A stretch of 64,000 nucleotides of DNA from Mesorhizobium caraganae. GTDB lineage: Bacteria; Pseudomonadota; Alphaproteobacteria; Rhizobiales; Rhizobiaceae. Below, one piece after another: positions 62,437 through 64,000 of the stretch. Below the pieces are notes generated by a model that was given only the letters and a program-made list of their open reading frames with translations, was not told where the DNA came from and did no database searches. Within the stretch, counting starts at the first letter, position 1. Every line of letters starts with the position of its first letter. The stretch is taken from assembly GCF_016836705.1 (NCBI RefSeq), contig NZ_JAFCGY010000012.1, forward strand, positions 62,001-126,000, written 5' to 3'. The translations under genes and the position numbers were made by a program.

Positions 62437-63481
62437 CGCGTGATCCCGGTACCGGAATGTTCATCGTGCAGATCAACCCGTCCGGGCGATAGTCGAGTTG
62501 CACAGTGCCTTCGAGTTCGTGGGTCAGGCCGCGCTCGATCACACGTGAGCCGAACCCCTTTCGCAGCGGTGGCGTAACCGGCGGACCGCCCTGCTCTCGC
62601 CAGGACAGGATCAGCCGACGTCCCTCTAAGGTCGGCTCGATCGTCCAGTCGATCCGGATCGAGCCCTTGTCGTTGGAAAACGCACCGTACTTCACCGCGT
62701 TGGTCGCGAGTTCGTTGAACGCGATGCCAAGGGCCAGCGCCGCCTTTGTCGAAAGGCGAATGTTCTCGCCGGCAATCACCAGTCGCTCCGCTCGCCCGTC
62801 GGTGACGCCGAACGGTTCCAGGGCATCGTGGAGCACATCGAGCAGTCCGGCGCTATGCCAATTTTCACGGGTCAGCAAATTGTGCGACCGGGAGAGCGCA
62901 AACAACCGGGACTCGACAGCTTCGCGGATCACCTTTGGATCGGAATTGGCGCGCGATGCCTGCCAGACGATCGACTGCACCGTTGCAAGCGTGTTCTTCA
63001 CGCGATGGTTCAGTTCGTCGATGAGCATTTTGGATTGTGCCTGCTCCTCCTTGTGTCTGGTGAGATCGACGAAGGAGGTAAAATACTGGACGATGGCGCC
63101 GCTCTTGTCGTGGACAGGATTGGCGAAAAGACCCGCCCAGAATTCGCTGCCATCCTTGCGTCTGTAAAGAATTTCCGCACCCGTCTCCGCATTGGCTTCG
63201 AACTCGACCTTGATGCGTTTCAACGCCTTGGCGTCGGCACCGTCCGCCATCAGGAAATTGAAGGGCTGACCGAGCACCTCTTCCCTGGCGTATCCGGTCA
63301 GGGCGAGGAAGGCATCATTGGCAAAAATGATCGGATTGCCGGGCTCTTTCGCGTCGGTGAATACCATGGCCATTCGTGTTGTCTCGGCGGCAACGACGAA
63401 CGGGCCAAGGTCGTCCTGAAAGCCCTCGACTTCGGCTTCGGCGTCCTGCTGCTCTTCGGACTTGGCGACTATGCTGGACAT
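62429..63481 (-). CDS. PAS (LOV-like) HWE-family sensor histidine kinase
   Basis: The 350-residue soluble kinase has one PAS domain (about 25-150) followed by an HWE/HisKA_2 domain. The phosphoacceptor His is in DELNHRVKNTLATVQSIVWQ, the N-box in FNELATNAVKYGA and the WRE motif in ILSWREQGG. The PAS domain is LOV-like in its FANDAFLALTGYAREEVLGQ and FWAGLFANPVHDKSG segments, but the flavin-binding NCRFLQ stretch reads PFNFLMADG, so the photoactive Cys is absent. It is therefore probably not blue-light responsive through a cysteinyl adduct. Confidence 0.93.
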   Translation of the reverse strand: MSSIVAKSEEQQDAEAEVEGFQDDLGPFVVAAETTRMAMVFTDAKEPGNPIIFANDAFLALTGYAREEVLGQPFNFLMADGADAKALKRIKVEFEANAETGAEILYRRKDGSEFWAGLFANPVHDKSGAIVQYFTSFVDLTRHKEEQAQSKMLIDELNHRVKNTLATVQSIVWQASRANSDPKVIREAVESRLFALSRSHNLLTRENWHSAGLLDVLHDALEPFGVTDGRAERLVIAGENIRLSTKAALALGIAFNELATNAVKYGAFSNDKGSIRIDWTIEPTLEGRRLILSWREQGGPPVTPPLRKGFGSRVIERGLTHELEGTVQLDYRPDGLICTMNIPVPGSRDG

Positions 63482-64000
63482 GTCGTTAACCGGTCGACGT
63501 CCGCTATGTCGTTGACCGCCATCGCGCTTCTCCCACGGTTAAGGGGCGAAAGCGCGATCCACTCTTCCAATCGCCAGCGCCCACTCATCAGCTGGCAACA
63601 CCGGCTTTCTACGCTTCCGACATTCGATTAGCGAGTCATTCAAACCAATATGTTCGGCAATCAACTGTTTCCATTATCGGCTTAACCGGGCTTAAAATCG
63701 TAATTCAAAGGAGATCTCTCTTCGGAAACTGCGTGAACTTCTGTTGTACGGATAGCGGCATTACCCAGAGCTCTTAAAAACGTGCCAAATGCGCCAGCGG
63801 CTCTGCGCTCGACAGAACCTCAGTTTGCCGAGATGAACATAGAGGTTGGCTGACCGCGCCATGGTCATCTCCTGACTTTCCGGCGCAAGAATGACGTTCC
63901 AAGGCATTGTTTCCGGTTCTCCAACGCATCCGTTGCTTGCTTTCGACTAGCGCGACCACGCAGACCCGAATAGATTGGTCGTAAGTGGTTCGCTGATCCT
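63482..64000. other. Upstream region of kinase; no gene seen
   Basis: It should hold the promoter of the kinase/response-regulator pair. I found no convincing coding frame, RNA gene or extracytoplasmic-sigma promoter. Confidence 0.4.

Overview
The window looks like accessory DNA of an alphaproteobacterium of the order Rhizobiales, most likely Mesorhizobium or a close relative. The reasons are the high GC content, the close match of many small proteins to rhizobial families, the HWE-type kinase, the ScpB-like accessory genes, and the several NitT/TauT-type ABC systems. It contains no ribosomal or other core housekeeping block. Gene remnants, frameshifts, insertion-sequence debris and internal duplications are frequent, as in a symbiosis island, a megaplasmid or another plastic region.

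Layout. 0-6.4 kb: a CxxC/HNH-like protein, an accessory ScpB-like gene, intact alanine dehydrogenase (ald) beside a remnant of its Lrp-type regulator, a ProQ/FinO RNA chaperone, and a scrambled scpB remnant. 6.4-9.65 kb: first copy of a 3.25 kb cyclic-di-GMP module (GAF-GGDEF-EAL, then PAS-GGDEF). 9.8-18.7 kb: a DUF1194 protein, a RES/Xre toxin-antitoxin pair, a WGR-domain protein, small hypotheticals, and an IS3-family element that split a small membrane-protein gene. 19-23.4 kb: two MFS transporters and a LysR regulator. 23.4-25 kb: debris.

25-38 kb is a sulfur-scavenging cluster. A + strand operon encodes a substrate-binding protein, permease, ATPase and NtaA/SnaA/DszA-type flavin monooxygenase. 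Beside it lies a frameshifted LysR gene. A - strand set encodes a TauA-like binding protein, ATPase, permease and SsuD alkanesulfonate monooxygenase. An Old-Yellow-Enzyme and an HPP-CBS membrane protein follow on the same strand. 38-43.9 kb: remnants (isopenicillin-N-synthase-like, NicO-like, IS91, IS630, ABC ATPase), a ParE/RHH toxin-antitoxin pair and small proline-rich proteins.

44-51.4 kb is the most interesting block. It holds a third NitT/TauT ABC operon whose binding protein carries an extra C-terminal, possibly NosL-like, domain; a divergent Crp/Fnr regulator; and a four-gene unit for a DUF971 protein, an AprA/fumarate-reductase-like flavoprotein, a two-cluster AprB-like ferredoxin and a HEAT-repeat protein. 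This reads as a redox enzyme with its own uptake system. The sequence does not reveal the substrate; a small organosulfur compound is my guess.

51.55-54.8 kb: second copy of the cyclic-di-GMP module in direct orientation, with its PAS-GGDEF gene broken. 54.9-59.9 kb: an AcoR-type sigma-54 activator, an inverted-repeat enhancer candidate, a -24/-12 promoter, a zinc-type dehydrogenase and a flavin monooxygenase, which form a self-contained catabolic unit. 60-64 kb: hypotheticals, a cold-shock protein, and a PAS/HWE histidine kinase with an overlapping single-domain response regulator.

All functional calls come from reading motifs and remembered family features; no database search was run.
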